Below, piece by piece: positions 48,282-57,322 of a DNA stretch of 57,322 nucleotides (position 1 is its first letter; each line of letters opens with the position of its first letter). The DNA is from Phycisphaerae bacterium (lineage in GTDB: Bacteria; Planctomycetota; Phycisphaerae; SM23-33), in NCBI GenBank assembly GCA_003551645.1, contig PUND01000043.1, forward strand, positions 1-57,322, written 5' to 3'. The translations under genes were made by a program, and so were the position numbers. Under the pieces are notes generated by a model that was given only the letters and a program-made list of their open reading frames with translations, did no database searches and was not told where the DNA came from.

Positions 48282-49970
48282 TTATCTCCCTCGCCGCGAC
48301 TCGCCTCGCCGGCCACGGTCGGAGCTGTCACCGCGGCGATTGACGTTCCCGCCGCCGCGTTCGGTGTCATTACCGCCGCGGTCGAAGCGCCCGGTTCGCC
48401 GATTGGTCCGGTCGAACCTGTCGGTCCCGAAGTCGGAGCGGTCGAAGCGGTCGGCGCCGAAATCGGACCTGTCAAAACGGTCCCGCCTGCTTGTCGAACG
48501 CTCGGGCGTCCGGGTGCGAACATCGCCGAACAGTGAGCCGCTGTCCGACCGTTCGGTCCGCCTGCGGTGTACGGTGCCGGTTTCGCGGCCGCCGAACGAG
48601 GATCTATCCCGCCGACTCTCCATAGACCGCTGCCGCACAAACCCGCCGTCTGACCGTCGCGACTCGCCGCGCCCGCTTGGCGAGCGGTCCTCAAACGTCC
48701 GTGGCGACGAGAAATCGCGGCCGGAGATGTCCGGACGGGTCGAGGTGGTGAACCCGCCGGTCGTGCCGGTCCGCGTTCGGCTGTTCCTGCCCGAACTGGT
48801 GTCCGGCGTGATTCGCACTCTCGGGCGGTCGCGGGTAGTCTCGAAGCGGGCGTCGCGCGATTCGCGCCGCGGCCCGGACCTGTCGGTCGTGAAACTCCTG
48901 TCGCGGTCGGTCGTGGTTCGTCCGCGGTCGCGGCTCGGCCGTGAGTCCAGAGAGGATATGGACTCACGAAGCGTCGTCCTCCTCGGCGAGCGCGTGGTGA
49001 CCGACCTCGGACGCGTGTGGCTCGGTCGCCGCACTGTGGAGCGTCTTGACGGCAGCGAACGGGTCCGGCGGACCAGCGGGACCTCGCGCTTCAGGCGGAC
49101 GCCGGCGTCGAGCGTGGTCCGCCGCACGATAGTGGTCGAACTCGATATGCCGATGCCGAAGTGCACCGAGAACGACCACCGCCTCGGCCGGACCACCACG
49201 ACGGACCTGGCCACCGGCGGGCAGAGCAGGACCACGCGCGAGCAGAACGGGAACGTGTAGTAGTCGTAGCAGATGCGCGAGGGAACCCAGACCGGGTAGT
49301 AGGTCGAGTGGTGGTGATGATGATGATGGTGGTGATCGACGTAAACCGTCCGCGTATCGGCCACGTCCGGCCAGGGGTCGGACGGGGCCTGGTCCGGCCC
49401 GCGGAGGTAGGCGTCGAGCGCTATCTCGTACGGCTCGTGGAACTCCCGTCGGTATTGCAGCCGGTGCTTAAGCTCTGCCGCCCGGCCGACCATCTCGGAG
49501 GTAACTTCCAATGAGCCGGTGTTGGCCTCGATCCAGGCGACTATCTCGCCGGCGGTCTTCAGCGCGAACGGCTCATCCGGTCCGTGGCGTATGGCCGAGT
49601 GGATCGCGGCGACCGCGCCTTCGCCGTTGCCGCCGAGCAGGTTCATCTGCGCGATAACCGCCCAGCCGATGCCGCTGTAGGGGTCCATGCCGACAAGCTC
49701 CTGGGCCTGGTAATAGGTAAGCTCCGCCAGGCCGAGGTCTATCATCCGCCGGATGTACGCCTCGTGGAGCCGGGGGTCGTGCTCGTGGGTCTCCAGGCCT
49801 CTGGAGTAGGCCTCCACAACGCCGGCGGGGTCGTCGGCATTGCGGACGGCGGTGATGACGGCCGGTTCGTGCCCCTCAGACGACGCGAACACATAGCCCT
49901 GTGCCCGTGCCGTCTGGCCGGAAATCAGCAGCACCGCCGCGACGATGAGAACTGCCTTCAGGTATTTCAT
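48282..49970 (-). CDS. secreted protein with helical N-domain, 10-His tract and long Arg/Ser/Asp-rich repetitive C-terminus
   Basis: Signal MKYLKAVLIVAAVLLISGQTARA; DHHHHHHHHHHSTYY; repeats DRFDRSDFGADRFDRSDFGTDRFDR. Confidence 0.65.
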   Translation of the reverse strand: MKYLKAVLIVAAVLLISGQTARAQGYVFASSEGHEPAVITAVRNADDPAGVVEAYSRGLETHEHDPRLHEAYIRRMIDLGLAELTYYQAQELVGMDPYSGIGWAVIAQMNLLGGNGEGAVAAIHSAIRHGPDEPFALKTAGEIVAWIEANTGSLEVTSEMVGRAAELKHRLQYRREFHEPYEIALDAYLRGPDQAPSDPWPDVADTRTVYVDHHHHHHHHHSTYYPVWVPSRICYDYYTFPFCSRVVLLCPPVARSVVVVRPRRWSFSVHFGIGISSSTTIVRRTTLDAGVRLKREVPLVRRTRSLPSRRSTVRRPSHTRPRSVTTRSPRRTTLRESISSLDSRPSRDRGRTTTDRDRSFTTDRSGPRRESRDARFETTRDRPRVRITPDTSSGRNSRTRTGTTGGFTTSTRPDISGRDFSSPRTFEDRSPSGRGESRRSDGGFVRQRSMESRRDRSSFGGRETGTVHRRRTERSDSGSLFGDVRTRTPERSTSRRDRFDRSDFGADRFDRSDFGTDRFDRTNRRTGRFDRGGNDTERGGGNVNRRGDSSDRGRRGESRRGR

Positions 49971-50035
49971 GGCTCATACCTCCAAGCTGACAGACAGCCG
50001 CCTTGGTCGGCGGTTAGAAATATTATGCCCAGAAG

Positions 50036-50260
50036 ACAGCGAATAGCGAATAGCGACTCGCGAGCAGCGACTGGCGAAGAGCGAACAGCGAATGGCGGAC
50101 AGCAGCCACGAGCCGTGAGCAATGGGCAACGAGCCAAGAACCAAGGGTGCCGTGGGCTGCGAAGCCCCGGCGAGCCGGGGCGAAGCAACCACGCCGGCGC
50201 GATTCACAATCCGCGACTCCTCATTCGCGATTCGCGACTCGCAACTCGCAATTCCTCACG
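50036..50260. repeat. intergenic low-complexity repeat (AGCGAATAGCGA... / ATTCGCGATTCGCGACTCGC...)
   Basis: Short direct-repeat tracts with partly complementary ends around a less repetitive centre. Confidence 0.5.
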
Positions 50261-50621
50261 GTGTGGGGTTTTCTATCCACCGCCGGTAGCAAGGCCCGCA
50301 CAGATGCAGCGTGAAGCGCCGGCAGACCTGGTCCATCATCTCCTGCTGCGACATCTCCGACATCTGCTCGATGAGCCGGTCTATCTCCTCGCCAGGGTCG
50401 CACAGCAGGTCATCCTCCGAGAAGCTCGGCGGCGTGGGGTCGGCGAACGCCTCGACTCGGACGACGTAGAAATCGCCCCTGCCCGGCGCCAGATGCGCCC
50501 CGCAGCGATGGCAGAAGAGGTTGGCATGGGGAGCATCTTTCACTTCAGTCCTGAACGGCCCGGCCGGCGCCGGCTCAGCCACTTCGCTGATCAACTGCTT
50601 GCTGGTCTCGTCCGGGCACAC
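50256..50621 (-). CDS. hypothetical protein with CxxC motifs
   Basis: FCHRCGAHLAPGRGDFYVV...LHLCGPCYRRWIENPTP. Confidence 0.55.
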   Translation of the reverse strand: MCPDETSKQLISEVAEPAPAGPFRTEVKDAPHANLFCHRCGAHLAPGRGDFYVVRVEAFADPTPPSFSEDDLLCDPGEEIDRLIEQMSEMSQQEMMDQVCRRFTLHLCGPCYRRWIENPTP

Positions 50622-51049
50622 AACCGGACGCCGAGGGTCATACGGCTCCTTGGCCGGGTTCTGCTTACCCTATCGGCAAAGAAGCCCGCAATTGTTCCAT
50701 CAATCTACGGATGACAGAGCACTGGACCTGACCATTCGAACAGCAGGGCTTATCGATGCCACGAGCACACGAATACACGGTATCACGGGCAAACGCGCAC
50801 GCGTATGGGGCGCATCAGCCGGGCAATCCGGCGCCGGGTGTGGCCAATCGCGTACCTGGCGCGTATGATGGCCCCGCGGAAGCGCCCGGCGTAAGGCGGC
50901 CGGGCGGACTTGCTCAACGGCAAGCGGTACGATCCCGAAAAATTCGCCGGTCAGGCACCGAGGCGCGGAGCTTCAACAGGCCGGGAAGGGCTTGTGCGGC
51001 CAGCCGCCTCTTTGGCTCGCAAGCCGGCGCGGTACACAGGAGTTAGAAG

Positions 51050-52225
51050 ATGGCCGACATATCAAACATCAAGCCGCGTATCCTGATGGGCCCCGGCCCG
51101 AGCAATGTTCACCCGCGTGTGCTCAAGGCGATGTCGCACACGTGCGTCGGGCACTTGGATGCGCAGTTTCTGGAAGTCCTCAACGACATCCGCAACATGC
51201 TCCGGCAGGTGTTCAGGACCCGCAACAACCTGACGCTGGCGGTCAGCGGAACCGGCTCGGCCGGCATGGAGGCATGCGTGGTGAACCTCGTGGAGCCGGG
51301 CGACCGCGTGCTGATATGCGTCGCCGGCGTCTTCGGCTCGCGGATGGCCGACGTCGCCGAACGCGCCGGCGCGGATGTTACCACCATCGAGGTCCCCTGG
51401 GGCCGGGTCTTCAGCCCGGAACAGGTGGCCGAGGCGATTGAGCGGTCCGGTCCGTTCAAGCTCGTTGGGATAGTCCACGCTGAGACATCGACCGGCGCCG
51501 CCCAGCCGATAAAACCGATCGGCGAAGTCGTCCGCCAAGCCGGCTCACTGCTGCTTGTGGACACGGTTACCAGCTTGGGCGGCATGGAGGTGAATGTGGA
51601 CGGCTGGGGCATCGACGCCTGCTACAGCGGCACGCAGAAGTGCCTGTCGTGCCCGCCGGGCCTCGCGCCGGTAACGTTCAGCTCCGCCGCCGAGAAGGTC
51701 ATCAGCGAGCGGAAGACCAAGGTCCGAAGCTGGTACCTGGACATGAACATGGTCCGCCAGTACTGGGGATCGGAACGGCTGTATCACCACACCGCGCCGG
51801 TGAACATGAACTACGCGCTGCACGAGGCGCTGCGTCTGGTGCTGGGCGAAGACCTGGAGAAACGCTGGAACCGGCACGCCCTGCATCATAAGGCCCTCAA
51901 GGCGGGCCTGGAGGCGATGGGCCTGCGATACCTCACCGACCCGGAACACCAACTGCCGATGCTCAACGCGGTCGAGGCGCCGGAGGGCGTCGATGAGGCC
52001 GCCGTCCGCAAGCGGCTGATGGACGACCACTCCATCGAGTTCGGCGGCGGGCTGGGCGATTTCAAAGGCCGGGCGTGGCGAATCGGGTTGATGGGCGAGT
52101 CCGCGACGCGAAAGAACGTGGAAACGGCCCTGGGAGCGCTGGCAAAGGTGCTGTCCGAGCAGGTGGCGGGCATCTGGGCCGACAAGGCCGTCGAGGCCGC
52201 CAAGGACGTCTACAGTAAAAGGTAA
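51050..52225 (+). CDS. PLP-dependent aminotransferase (serine-pyruvate/alanine-glyoxylate type)
   Basis: [46 protein letters not shown]...[42 protein letters not shown]. Confidence 0.92.
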   Translation: MADISNIKPRILMGPGPSNVHPRVLKAMSHTCVGHLDAQFLEVLNDIRNMLRQVFRTRNNLTLAVSGTGSAGMEACVVNLVEPGDRVLICVAGVFGSRMADVAERAGADVTTIEVPWGRVFSPEQVAEAIERSGPFKLVGIVHAETSTGAAQPIKPIGEVVRQAGSLLLVDTVTSLGGMEVNVDGWGIDACYSGTQKCLSCPPGLAPVTFSSAAEKVISERKTKVRSWYLDMNMVRQYWGSERLYHHTAPVNMNYALHEALRLVLGEDLEKRWNRHALHHKALKAGLEAMGLRYLTDPEHQLPMLNAVEAPEGVDEAAVRKRLMDDHSIEFGGGLGDFKGRAWRIGLMGESATRKNVETALGALAKVLSEQVAGIWADKAVEAAKDVYSKR

Positions 52226-52283
52226 GGCCCGCGAAAGAGCTTGACGCAAGCCCGGCAAATGCGGTACTGATGGTCACAGAGCC

Positions 52284-52374
52284 GGAGAGGTGGCTGAGTG
52301 GCTGAAAGCGACGGTTTGCTAAACCGTTGTACCGGGTCAAACCGGTACCGCGGGTTCGAATCCCGCCCTCTCCG
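52284..52374 (+). tRNA. tRNA-Ser(GCT)
   Basis: Acceptor GGAGAGG/CCTCTCC, anticodon loop TTGCTAA in ACGGT..ACCGT stem, long variable arm, GGTTCGAATCC T-loop. Confidence 0.93.
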
Positions 52375-52450
52375 TTGCAAAAGAGCCGGCGTTTGTAAGG
52401 CCCGATAAAAACAGGCCTTGCGACATGTCGGCATTTTTGTGCGCCGGAGT

Positions 52451-52472
52451 TGTCCCGGTTTTGTCCCGGTTT
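52451..52472. repeat. tandem 11-nt direct repeat TGTCCCGGTTT x2 (integrase arm-site candidate)
   Basis: 52451-52461 and 52462-52472, between tRNA 3' end and integrase. Confidence 0.55.
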
Positions 52473-52606
52473 GGCGACTCGCCGCTGAGGCGCGTTTGGC
52501 CTGCCGCCTGGGATGCCGCTGCCGCCATGAGCACCATAGCGGCGGCGACTGCCTTGCTGGTTGTGACTTTTACTTTTCTTTTACGCATGATCTATATCTC
52601 CTGAAT

Positions 52607-53734
52607 TCAAGAGGCCCTGCCTACCAGGGCCTCGGTTGTGTTGGTTTCCGCCGTCTCACCGAACGGCACAGCTTCCATGAACGCCTGCGATTCTTCCGGG
52701 CTGAGGTGGTAGTATCGTTGACGGACGCTGCCGTCGGCGTGGTTGAGCCAGATGTCCACCGCCCGTTCGGGGACACCGCTGTTGACGGTGAAGCTTTTGA
52801 AAAAATGCCGCAGATCGTGCAGCGTGAAGCCCGTTATACCCGCCCGCTCCGCGGCCGCCTTGAAGTACTCGTTGAGACGTTTGGCGTTGATGGGCCTGCC
52901 GCCTTCGGGGTATTTCCGCGAAGGACGGGCGGTGAAAAGCAGCTCGTGATCCTTGTCCTCCCGCCTCGCTTCCTGAAGCACGGCCAGGAGGCGGGAGTGG
53001 ATGGGCAGCTTGTACTGCTGCCGCTTCTTGACGTCGCGGACGGTCAGCCAGCCGCCTTCAAGGTCAACATCGCGACGCTCGAGAACCTGCAGCGAGCTGA
53101 CCCGCATGCCCGTAAACGCCAGTGTCGCGAGCATCCTGAACTGCCGCTCGCTGCACTGCCGCAGGATGGCGTTGACCTGTTCCAGCGACAGTGCCGGCCT
53201 GCTGATCAGCCTTGGTTTGTTCAGCCGGTAGTCGGCGACCGGGTTCGTCGCCAACAACCCACGACGCTTCGCCCATTTGAATAGCTGCTTTATCCCCACG
53301 CTTTCGTGATAGACGGTCGCCGGAGCACAGTCCCGGCTCCGCTCGGCGCGATACTGATCAAGCAACGAGACACCGACGGCGTCAAGGCGTCGAACCCGAC
53401 GCGACTCGGCGAATTCGACAAACCGCTCCAGCTCGCCCCTGTAGCGAGTGACCGTCCTGTCCGCCCTGTCCTCGGTCCGGAGGAACTCGAGGTACCTGTC
53501 AACTCCCTCGCGGAGTCTCACACGCTTCGGCGCCTGATAGGTACCGCCGGCAAGCTCTGCGGCAAGCCGAGTCGCACGCTCTGTGGCCACCTTCTTATTC
53601 GAGGTGCCCAAGCTCTTTCGCCTGTGCGAGTCGCTGTGCTGAAACTCCGCCGTCCATGTGCCCTTCTTGCCACGTCGATAAATTTTCACTCGGTCGCCGA
53701 TGGAGACCCTATGTTCGTCATCTGTGTCATTCAT
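52607..53734 (-). CDS. tyrosine recombinase/integrase
   Basis: LAFTGMRVSSLQVL (Arg), HDLRHFFKSF (HxxR), WLNHADGSVRQRYYH (Tyr); next to tRNA-Ser. Confidence 0.9.
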   Translation of the reverse strand: MNDTDDEHRVSIGDRVKIYRRGKKGTWTAEFQHSDSHRRKSLGTSNKKVATERATRLAAELAGGTYQAPKRVRLREGVDRYLEFLRTEDRADRTVTRYRGELERFVEFAESRRVRRLDAVGVSLLDQYRAERSRDCAPATVYHESVGIKQLFKWAKRRGLLATNPVADYRLNKPRLISRPALSLEQVNAILRQCSERQFRMLATLAFTGMRVSSLQVLERRDVDLEGGWLTVRDVKKRQQYKLPIHSRLLAVLQEARREDKDHELLFTARPSRKYPEGGRPINAKRLNEYFKAAAERAGITGFTLHDLRHFFKSFTVNSGVPERAVDIWLNHADGSVRQRYYHLSPEESQAFMEAVPFGETAETNTTEALVGRAS

Positions 53735-54020
53735 TGGTCTTGCTCCAGTCCGGGCCGTTGAAAACGAGGTCCACGGCCTTGTTCAACCAGATCAGCACAT
53801 GCTTGCCTCGCTTGCGCATGGCGCCGTCGAGACGGCCCTTGCTGATCCACTCATAAATGGTGCTGATAGACAGCCCCAGCAGCTCCGCCAGGTCCTTCGG
53901 CCCGCCTATCGGTGATGGCAGGTCCTCCAGACCTTTGGAGATTTCGGCGTCTGTCAGCTTTTTTCGTTTAGTTCCCAAAACTTCTCTTACCCTCATATCT
54001 AAGTAGGCATGACCTCGCAA
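53727..54020 (-). CDS. excisionase/AlpA-like HTH DNA-binding protein
   Basis: PKDLAELLGLSISTIYEWISKGRLDGAMRKRGKHVLIWL. Confidence 0.72.
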   Translation of the reverse strand: MRGHAYLDMRVREVLGTKRKKLTDAEISKGLEDLPSPIGGPKDLAELLGLSISTIYEWISKGRLDGAMRKRGKHVLIWLNKAVDLVFNGPDWSKTNE

Positions 54021-54045
54021 AAAAGAGAGGCCACGCGCCTGGTAT

Positions 54046-54579
54046 TCACCTCATATCCAATCGCCGCCGCAACAGGCCGGTCTCGATGCGGCTGATCACT
54101 ATCGGCCGATAGCCCTTTTCTGCGGACTGGCCTGAGCCGAGGTCCGTCCACGGCAAACCAATTTTCGGCAGACTGCCGGACCGAACGCCGCTCTTGCGGC
54201 CGGCACGGAGACACTCGCCGTCGCCAATCTCCAGCTCCAGATCCTCGGCCCCTTCAAAAAGCGGGTAAAGTCGTAGCGAATAGTCCGTGCCGTGCGGGTT
54301 TGGCGTCGCCCAGTCGGCCAGCAGCCGCAGAGCACGTTCCAGTGCCTCTCGGCCCAGGTTAGCCTTCCGCAACGACGCCGCCAGGGCCAGCAAGTAGGCG
54401 AAGTACTTGGAGAACGTCCGGGGCACGCCCCGACGAGGAGCGTGCATATCCTTAAACCAAGGGATGGCCGCACCGAGCAGGTCGTAATCGACTACGTAAC
54501 GAAGGGCCCGCGGCTGTATGCCTGTCCGCTCGGCTATCTGGTCGATATCCAGCATTGTGGATGATTTTTCGGCTGTCAT
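54046..54579 (-). CDS. MerR-like HTH protein in integrase island
   Basis: MLDIDQIAERTGIQPRALRYVVDYDLLGA... Confidence 0.55.
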   Translation of the reverse strand: MTAEKSSTMLDIDQIAERTGIQPRALRYVVDYDLLGAAIPWFKDMHAPRRGVPRTFSKYFAYLLALAASLRKANLGREALERALRLLADWATPNPHGTDYSLRLYPLFEGAEDLELEIGDGECLRAGRKSGVRSGSLPKIGLPWTDLGSGQSAEKGYRPIVISRIETGLLRRRLDMR

Positions 54580-54615
54580 TTTATCTCCATACTCATGTCG
54601 GCATCTCATCTACAT

Positions 54616-54812
54616 CTACTATATCACATAATGCGTGCCCGGTCAAGTCCAACAATTGACGACCAGAATACAACAGGTCATACGTGATATAGTAGCATAC
54701 ATATAAATCTCTTACAGGTGCTACCGCTCCGTTGATGGTCATAGCTGCCGGGTTGTCTGCGGCCGTGTGTGTCATACTATATCGCCATATCCATTACGAC
54801 ATCTATAGTATA
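54616..54812. promoter_or_regulatory. AT-rich control region with repeated CTACTATATCAC/GTGATATAGTAG half-sites
   Basis: CTACTATATCAC 54616-54627; exact reverse complement 54684-54695; TACTATATC 54775-54783; CTATAGTATA near 54803. Confidence 0.5.
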
Positions 54813-54850
54813 ACCTACCATCGGGTCCAGGTCAAGTCAAGCGGTTCTGC

Positions 54851-55027
54851 TTACCTGTTAGACTCCCCCCGGCCGGAGGCGGAACGCTTGTCGAGCCAGT
54901 CCCAGGCCAGCAACCACCCTACCAGATAGGCAAGCTCCTCTCGGCGACGGCTGTAATCGGAATCGCCTCCGGCTTCACCTTCAGGCCCGGCGGGGTGGTT
55001 TTGGTCGTTGGTGGTCTTGTCGGTCAT
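54851..55027 (-). CDS. small hypothetical protein
   Basis: MTDKTTNDQNHPAGPEGEAGGDSDYSRRREELAYLVGWLLAWDWLDKRS; upstream of the AT-rich control region. Confidence 0.4.
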   Translation of the reverse strand: MTDKTTNDQNHPAGPEGEAGGDSDYSRRREELAYLVGWLLAWDWLDKRSASGRGESNR

Positions 55028-55142
55028 GTCATGTTCCTTTCGGTATCGTGTAATGCCGCCTTTCGGCGGTATGTGAAGGAAGCCGAACCTGCTCCGGCTT
55101 CGACCGGCAGCGTGATTGTCATTTCGGTCTTCGGCTTTCCCG

Positions 55143-55535
55143 TCATTGGTGATGCTCGTCGGTCCGACCGGCCGGCAGGTCATGAATGTTTGGCCGGTGC
55201 TCTCTGGGCTGGAGGCGAAGCTGTACGCTCTGGCGTGTCTCGGCGATGGAGGAGAGCTTCTTGTCGCCGACGATGCGTCTGGCGGCCGTGACCGAAACGC
55301 TCACGCATTCCAAAAACTCCTTGGCCGAGACCAGGCGCCTCAGGTCGGCCGGGACGACCTCCAGCCGGTTCTGGGTTATCAGCTGCGCATCGAAGTGCTC
55401 GCTGGTGGCCCGCGTCATGCCGTGCTCGGACATCTGGGCACGGACCGACCTGGCCAGGGCATCCTCCTGCTGCTGAAGTTCCTGGCGACGGCCGCGAAGC
55501 CGGCCCAGGCGTTCGATCTGTTCGGTCAGGTTCAT
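55143..55535 (-). CDS. hypothetical phage/island protein with coiled-coil
   Basis: MNLTEQIERLGRLRGRRQELQQQEDALARSVRAQM..., AAAGGAGCT-type RBS. Confidence 0.5.
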   Translation of the reverse strand: MNLTEQIERLGRLRGRRQELQQQEDALARSVRAQMSEHGMTRATSEHFDAQLITQNRLEVVPADLRRLVSAKEFLECVSVSVTAARRIVGDKKLSSIAETRQSVQLRLQPREHRPNIHDLPAGRTDEHHQ

Positions 55536-56259
55536 CGCAAAGCTCCTTTCTGTGGGTTCAGGGGTAAAGGTGTCAGCAGGCCCGCCCGACGCGGACGGAC
55601 CTTTCATTCAGGGGTCATTCGGTGCCGGCCTGACTGGCGACCGGCGGGAACGAGACGGTGATGCGAACGCCGAAGAGGCCCGTTGAGTACCGGGCGATGA
55701 CTAACCACCCTTCATATTGTTATAGCGTGTTTTGGGCGGCAATTAAGCGGCAGGTGGAGGCCACGACGCTCCGGGCCGCTGGGACTCTCGAGCTTGCCTC
55801 GAAAAGCTGAGCGCGGGCCAAGGTGGAATCGCATCCGGGTAGGATCGGCCTGCCAGGCCTCGTAAGGAGGCGATTCGCCGTTGCAGGAGCAGCGACGATT
55901 CATGGCGGAATTCGGGGCCAGGGCGGTTTGGACGAAGCCCCGCCAGAGCAATGCGATCGGGGAACCGGCCAGGCACTTAGACCCCGATCTCGGTCAGTTC
56001 CCGCTGGCCCCATCGCTCTGGTTGCGCATGCACGTGTCTATCTGCAGGATCTCACGCAGGGACGTGAATTCCATATGACCCGAGCCGACAAACAGGACCG
56101 AATGTCCTTTGTGGCGGCGGCATGCCTGTGGCGCGGACCGGGCACTGAGCGGGTGGACTTCTCCCTCCATAATCGAACGCTTCCGCCCTTAGCATGATTA
56201 TCGCTGTCGCCGGTCACGGGTTTTCGACGAGAGCATTCTCCTGGGCATGTGTGAGAGCA

Positions 56260-56664
56260 ATGTCAGCGTACGAGTCAATAGCGGCTGAGCCGAGGTTGAT
56301 GAGCTTCTACTGCGGGTGGATCGGCCAGCGGATATGCGTCCGTCTCCACCAGGCGGTCCTCGACGGCGATGCGAGCATGTGGCGGGATGCGTGTCGGGAG
56401 TTTGACCGCCTCCTTGTCCTGCTCGACCACCGGCAAAAACAAAACGAGACCGCATTGCCCGAACCGGCAGTCACAGACCTGGCCGAGCTTCTCGAGCTGC
56501 TCTGTGAAGATGGCGGCTGGTGGTCAGGCGCAGAGGCGGCTGAGCAGCGCTACCCGGATGATGAACGTCCCTCGGACTTCGAGGATGCGATAGAGCAGGC
56601 GATCAAGGGCCAACCGTTTGTGCCGTACCTGGATGCGGATGCCCCCCAGCTTGCCTCGTCCTGA
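56260..56664 (+). CDS. hypothetical protein
   Basis: MSAYESIAAEPRLMSFYCGWIGQRICVRLHQAVL...; acidic, plausible CDS. Confidence 0.4.
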   Translation: MSAYESIAAEPRLMSFYCGWIGQRICVRLHQAVLDGDASMWRDACREFDRLLVLLDHRQKQNETALPEPAVTDLAELLELLCEDGGWWSGAEAAEQRYPDDERPSDFEDAIEQAIKGQPFVPYLDADAPQLASS

Positions 56665-56806
56665 AAGTCCTGAGCGAAGCTGTTCATCCGCTAGCAGTGC
56701 GGTTTATACTCTGCCTGTGCATTCACGCGGTCCCTCAGATGGCCCGGTGTAGCTCCGGGCCGGCTCATTCCTTCGAAACACTTAGTGAATGTACTAACCG
56801 CCACGT

Positions 56807-57196
56807 TTACTTTCCCTGGCCGTCTCCAACCAGTGGGCGAACGCCGTCAATCCGGAAATGAACAAGGTATCTGGCTTCGCTGCTGCCGTTGCAATCCTGT
56901 GCCGAGGGCCTTCGGCGAAGGGCCTCAATCTTCTCGGCGTCGGTCTCTTCGGCGACCTTCGTCAGGTACAACCGCTTGCCCTGATAGCCCTGGCCTGCCT
57001 CGATGAACAGGTAGGCCGCATGAGGATTGGACTGCAGGTTCCTGTGGCTCAGGCGGTCGGCCATGATAAAGGCCAGTGTCTGTTCATCCACGAAGTGTGG
57101 TCTGGCATAGACGGCGACATCGACCTCGCCGGAGCCGCTGGCGGTAGCCAGTATTCCCGTTCCGCTGGTGTTCTCAAAATACTCTTGAAGCTCCAT
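56807..57196 (-). CDS. pyridoxamine 5'-phosphate oxidase-fold (FMN-binding) protein
   Basis: GTGILATASGSGEVDVAVYARPHFVDEQTLAFIMADRLSHRNLQSNPHAAYLFIEAGQGYQGKRLYLTKV. Confidence 0.8.
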   Translation of the reverse strand: MELQEYFENTSGTGILATASGSGEVDVAVYARPHFVDEQTLAFIMADRLSHRNLQSNPHAAYLFIEAGQGYQGKRLYLTKVAEETDAEKIEALRRRPSAQDCNGSSEARYLVHFRIDGVRPLVGDGQGK

Positions 57197-57267
57197 CTCA
57201 TCTCTCCCTGTCCAGGCCCGACGCATTGTATCTTGACCATACTTTGAGTTTGATTGCGTTCGTGTGG

Positions 57268-57313
57268 CGGTTCCCCGAAGCCCTCATAAGAGGGCTGGGG
57301 CTTCGGGGAACCG
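57268..57313. terminator. 16-bp inverted repeat with a competing inner hairpin
   Basis: CGGTTCCCCGAAGCCC 57268-57283 / GGGCTTCGGGGAACCG 57298-57313; inner AGCCCTC-ATAA-GAGGGCT. Confidence 0.6.
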
Positions 57314-57322
57314 GCGGCGGCG

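Noticed and set aside
55560-56250. Coding or mobile-element content right of the integrase island
   Set aside because: Only short conflicting ORFs without motifs; the right boundary of the island could not be identified by eye.

Overview
High-GC bacterial chromosome segment. The PEP-CTERM proteins, pseudopilins and families present suggest a Planctomycetes/Phycisphaerae-like host; this is inference. Most of the window is host housekeeping: purB (partial), DUF4870 paralogues, a metal-homeostasis block (P-type ATPase, ZIP, DtxR, HemP, OprB porin, Fur, NikR), UvrC-like, FabZ-like, Nif3, rplM-rpsI, argC, argJ, an aminotransferase and tRNA-Ser(GCT). Phage-derived genes are embedded in this background as separate modules. 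(1) A ~14 kb co-oriented virion cassette at 3335-17337: portal, scaffold-like protein, SU10/DUF5309-like major capsid, connector and tail-like proteins, a LamG+TIGR03790-like protein, and a putative spanin/holin set. I recognised no terminase, tape measure, replication, integrase or endolysin gene in it. (2) A packaging/control locus ~16 kb away at 33375-37898: S24-type repressor divergent from a two-HTH protein, a COG2401-like ABC-ATPase/GNAT fusion, and the large terminase, which overlaps the fusion gene by 8 nt. (3) An unrelated-looking integrase island beside tRNA-Ser (52.4-55.5 kb). The split of (1) and (2) by housekeeping genes, plus host-type intergenic repeats inside (1), makes a domesticated phage or gene-transfer-agent-like system the lead hypothesis. 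An old rearranged prophage remains possible. Other points of note: a palindromic Fur-family operator inside a sigma70 promoter spacer, a DtxR-type operator candidate, a structured leader, and several hairpin/REP-like repeats. All family calls come from reading translations; no database search was run.
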